Positions 15,967-17,422 of a stretch of DNA of 17,422 nucleotides are shown here, piece after piece. Every line of letters starts with the position of its first letter. The first letter of the stretch is position 1. The stretch covers positions 1 through 17,422 of the forward strand of contig CAZYMD010000110.1 of assembly GCA_964649005.1 (NCBI GenBank). Direction: 5' to 3'. Position numbers and translations under genes: made by a program. The DNA is from CAZGMJ01 sp964649005. Lineage in GTDB: Bacteria; Planctomycetota; Phycisphaerae; Sedimentisphaerales; Anaerobacaceae. A model generated the notes under the pieces. It worked only from the letters and a program-made list of their open reading frames with translations. It was not told where the DNA came from and did no database searches.

Positions 15967-16320
15967 TCACCCAAAAAACTTGTCTCGCCACCAGAGAAAG
16001 TGTCCCCATAAATTATCAAGCTTGTAATTGTCATCTTCCGGAGCACTTTTGAACAATCCGACTTCCTCCAGCAATCTATGGCAGGGCTCATCTTTGGCAA
16101 GCAGCTCGTATGCACACTTAATGAGTTTGAATTTCGTATTTGCGCTATCATCATTCTGATTATGGTCAGGGTGATATTTCAACGAAGCACGCCTGTAAGC
16201 CTTCTTGAGCTCTTCCATGCTCGCGCCTTCCTCGACACCGAGGATTGTACGCGCTGCTTTGCGAGACTCGATATCACGAGTTATTCTTTCGCCGAATTCG
16301 TAATCATCCCATGTCATCAT
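15967..16320 (-). CDS. Short J-domain (DnaJ-like) co-chaperone
   Basis: The product has 117 residues. The start is ATG at 16320 (a second ATG follows directly), with AAGG 6 nt upstream that lies in the end of the preceding ATPase gene. Residues about 23-75 are a J domain: ARTILGVEEGASMEELKKAY, then KYHPDHNQNDDSANTKF with the HPD triad at 50-52 that stimulates Hsp70 ATPase. No G/F linker, zinc-finger or substrate-binding domain is present. The C-terminus (LWGHFLWWRDKFF) is aromatic and short. J-domain proteins serve Fe-S assembly (HscB with HscA) in other bacteria. This one lies between Fe-S ATPase genes and overlaps the upstream one by 17 nt, so the same role is plausible but not shown. HscB itself is longer and has a different C-terminal bundle, so orthology is not claimed. 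Confidence 0.88.
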   Translation of the reverse strand: MMTWDDYEFGERITRDIESRKAARTILGVEEGASMEELKKAYRRASLKYHPDHNQNDDSANTKFKLIKCAYELLAKDEPCHRLLEEVGLFKSAPEDDNYKLDNLWGHFLWWRDKFFG

Positions 16321-17179
16321 CCCCCGCCTTTACACTATTTATATATTCGTATGTATCCAGGAAGTGCTTACTGTATTCACTTAGCACCTCCACAATCATC
16401 TGGCCTTTGGAGTAAGCCTCCGCGATTCGCCTGTCGTCGGGAAACTTCAAAATGATCGCGATCCCCTCCTGCTTGCAATATTCCTCAACAGCATCGTCAC
16501 CCAGCCCGTACCGATTGATCCCCACTGCAAAGGGCAATCCCATTTGCCGCACAAGCTCAACTGCTAACTTCAAATCATTCAATCCGAAAGGCGTGGGCTC
16601 AGTCACAAGCAGCACGAAATCAACTCCTTGAAGCGCTGCAACCACAGGGCACGATGTCCCTGGCGGTACATCCAGAATCGTCAGACAATCATCTTCGATG
16701 CAAGTCTTAACCTGCCTGATAAGCGCAGGCGACCGGACGTTGCCGATCTGAAGAGTCCCGCTGGCAAACTCCACTCCCTGAGCTGTCCCCAACTCGATCC
16801 GACCTATTCCCAAAGGCTTCATCTTTATCGCACCGACCGGACATACACGCAGGCATCCGCCACACGAGTGACAAAGCTCACTGAATGTCAACACATGCTC
16901 TTTAATAGACACAATCGCCCCATACTGGCATATCTCACCACACTGCCCGCACGCGATACACAACTCCGAGTCAACCTCGGGAATATCAACAGTAACCTCC
17001 ACGCGCTTCTCCACCTTGGGCTTAAGAAAAATATGCCCATTCGGCTCTTCCACATCACAATCGATATACTGCACCTTTTGCCCAAGCGAGCGCACAACTA
17101 AAGCCAGATTGGTCGCGATGGTCGTCTTGCCCGTCCCGCCTTTACCGCTGGCTACTGCAACTACTAACCCCTTCGACAT
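16304..17179 (-). CDS. MinD/ParA-like ATPase with two [4Fe-4S] ferredoxin motifs (upstream copy)
   Basis: Start chosen at ATG 17179, which gives MSKGLVVAVASGKGGTGKTT (291 residues); GGGTGG lies about 6 nt upstream. The longer frame to 17311 would overlap the NifX-like gene and adds an arginine-rich, non-family stretch. Residues 12-19 are the deviant Walker A, with DCDVEEPNG at 40-48. The ferredoxin insert holds C74, C77, C80, C84 and C103, C106, C109, C113. Walker B reads ILDVPPGTSCPV. It is the paralogue of the ATPase at 14446-15333, and the pair likely forms a heterodimer or works in sequence in Fe-S handling. It begins 1 nt after the stop of the NifX-like gene. Confidence 0.92.
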   Translation of the reverse strand: MSKGLVVAVASGKGGTGKTTIATNLALVVRSLGQKVQYIDCDVEEPNGHIFLKPKVEKRVEVTVDIPEVDSELCIACGQCGEICQYGAIVSIKEHVLTFSELCHSCGGCLRVCPVGAIKMKPLGIGRIELGTAQGVEFASGTLQIGNVRSPALIRQVKTCIEDDCLTILDVPPGTSCPVVAALQGVDFVLLVTEPTPFGLNDLKLAVELVRQMGLPFAVGINRYGLGDDAVEEYCKQEGIAIILKFPDDRRIAEAYSKGQMIVEVLSEYSKHFLDTYEYINSVKAGDDDMG

Positions 17180-17180
17180 A

Positions 17181-17422
17181 TCAACCACCCGTCCCGAAAT
17201 GCGACTCGACATTAGGCCCGCTTGCCTCGGTAAATTTGCCCGCCTTGAAAGCCTCAATCGCCTCAGCAACAGTCCCCGACGCTCCCGTGTACAACTTGAC
17301 CCCGCCCGCACTGAGCGTCCGCTCCGCGTTAGGCCCGCAGTTGCCAGTCAACACAGCCTCAGCGCCCGCATCGATCACCGCCTTCGCCGTTCCGCAAGTT
17401 GAACCAAGCGCTACCATGGCAA
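17181..17422 (-). CDS. NifX/ORP-family (orange-protein-like) Fe-Mo cofactor-binding protein (partial, 5' end cut by window edge)
   Basis: The last 79 or so residues are visible, and the frame runs off the right edge (the ATG at 17417 is internal). The sequence carries the C-terminal half of the dinitrogenase iron-molybdenum cofactor biosynthesis fold: AVIDAGAEAVLTGNCGPNAE, then GVKLYTGASGTVAEAIEAF, and the closing SGPNVESHFG. Members include NifX and the Desulfovibrio orange protein, which binds a Mo-Cu cluster. The first 40 or so residues, with the G-FG motif, lie outside. It is the first visible gene of the operon and is followed directly by the upstream ferredoxin-ATPase. Which subtype it is (ORP itself or its sister) cannot be decided from the half seen. 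Confidence 0.88.
   Translation of the reverse strand, partial: AMVALGSTCGTAKAVIDAGAEAVLTGNCGPNAERTLSAGGVKLYTGASGTVAEAIEAFKAGKFTEASGPNVESHFGTGG

Noticed and set aside
15951..16154. Extended N-terminus of the methyltransferase
   Set aside because: It lies over the J-domain gene in another frame and lacks family-like sequence. ATG 15950 has a ribosome-binding site.
17180..17311. Extended N-terminus of the upstream ferredoxin-ATPase
   Set aside because: It is arginine-rich, overlaps the NifX-like gene in another frame, and family members begin at MSKGLVVAVASGKGG.

Overview
The window looks like a chromosomal segment from an anaerobic planctomycete, probably of the Phycisphaerae/Sedimentisphaerales type. 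This is an inference from family content, not from a marker gene. The clues are a giant multidomain protein (SecD-like head, carboxypeptidase-regulatory-like and redoxin modules), a DUF5703 glycosidase-like protein with a LamG insert, and an 'orange protein' (ORP) iron-sulfur ATPase cluster of the kind typical of anaerobes. No RNA genes, insertion sequences, CRISPR arrays or phage genes were seen.

Left part (1-11801). The + strand carries the 3' part of a very large gene whose start lies left of the window (2-5848). Convergent to it, on the - strand, are a secreted or envelope protein of unrecognised family (5955-8354) and a probable two-gene unit transcribed leftward: a small Cupin_3-type protein (11529-11801), then a secreted DUF5703/six-hairpin glycosidase-like protein (8600-11431).

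Middle. An HD-superfamily phosphohydrolase (11992-12789, + strand, probable GTG start) is divergent from the cupin and convergent with the cluster that follows.

Right part (12830-17422). Seven tightly packed - strand genes form one apparent operon, read right to left: a NifX/ORP-type protein cut by the window edge; a MinD-like ATPase with two [4Fe-4S] ferredoxin motifs; a J-domain protein; a class I SAM methyltransferase; a second ferredoxin-MinD ATPase; an Mrp-ORP fusion; and a DUF134 DNA-binding protein. Junctions are overlaps or gaps of 1 to 41 nt, including a TTGA start/stop overlap. The ATPases, the ORP proteins and MrpORP match the core of the orp gene cluster described in Desulfovibrio vulgaris. 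The J-domain protein and methyltransferase lodged between the two ATPases are the most unusual part. A reasonable inference is an Fe-S (or Fe-S/Mo-Cu) cluster assembly or delivery system with its own co-chaperone and a dedicated methyltransferase, possibly autoregulated by the DUF134 protein.

Several starts were moved from the longest reading frame on the basis of ribosome-binding sites and family alignment: the glycosidase to 11431, the HD protein to 11992, DUF134 to 13252, the methyltransferase to 15950, and the upstream ATPase to 17179.
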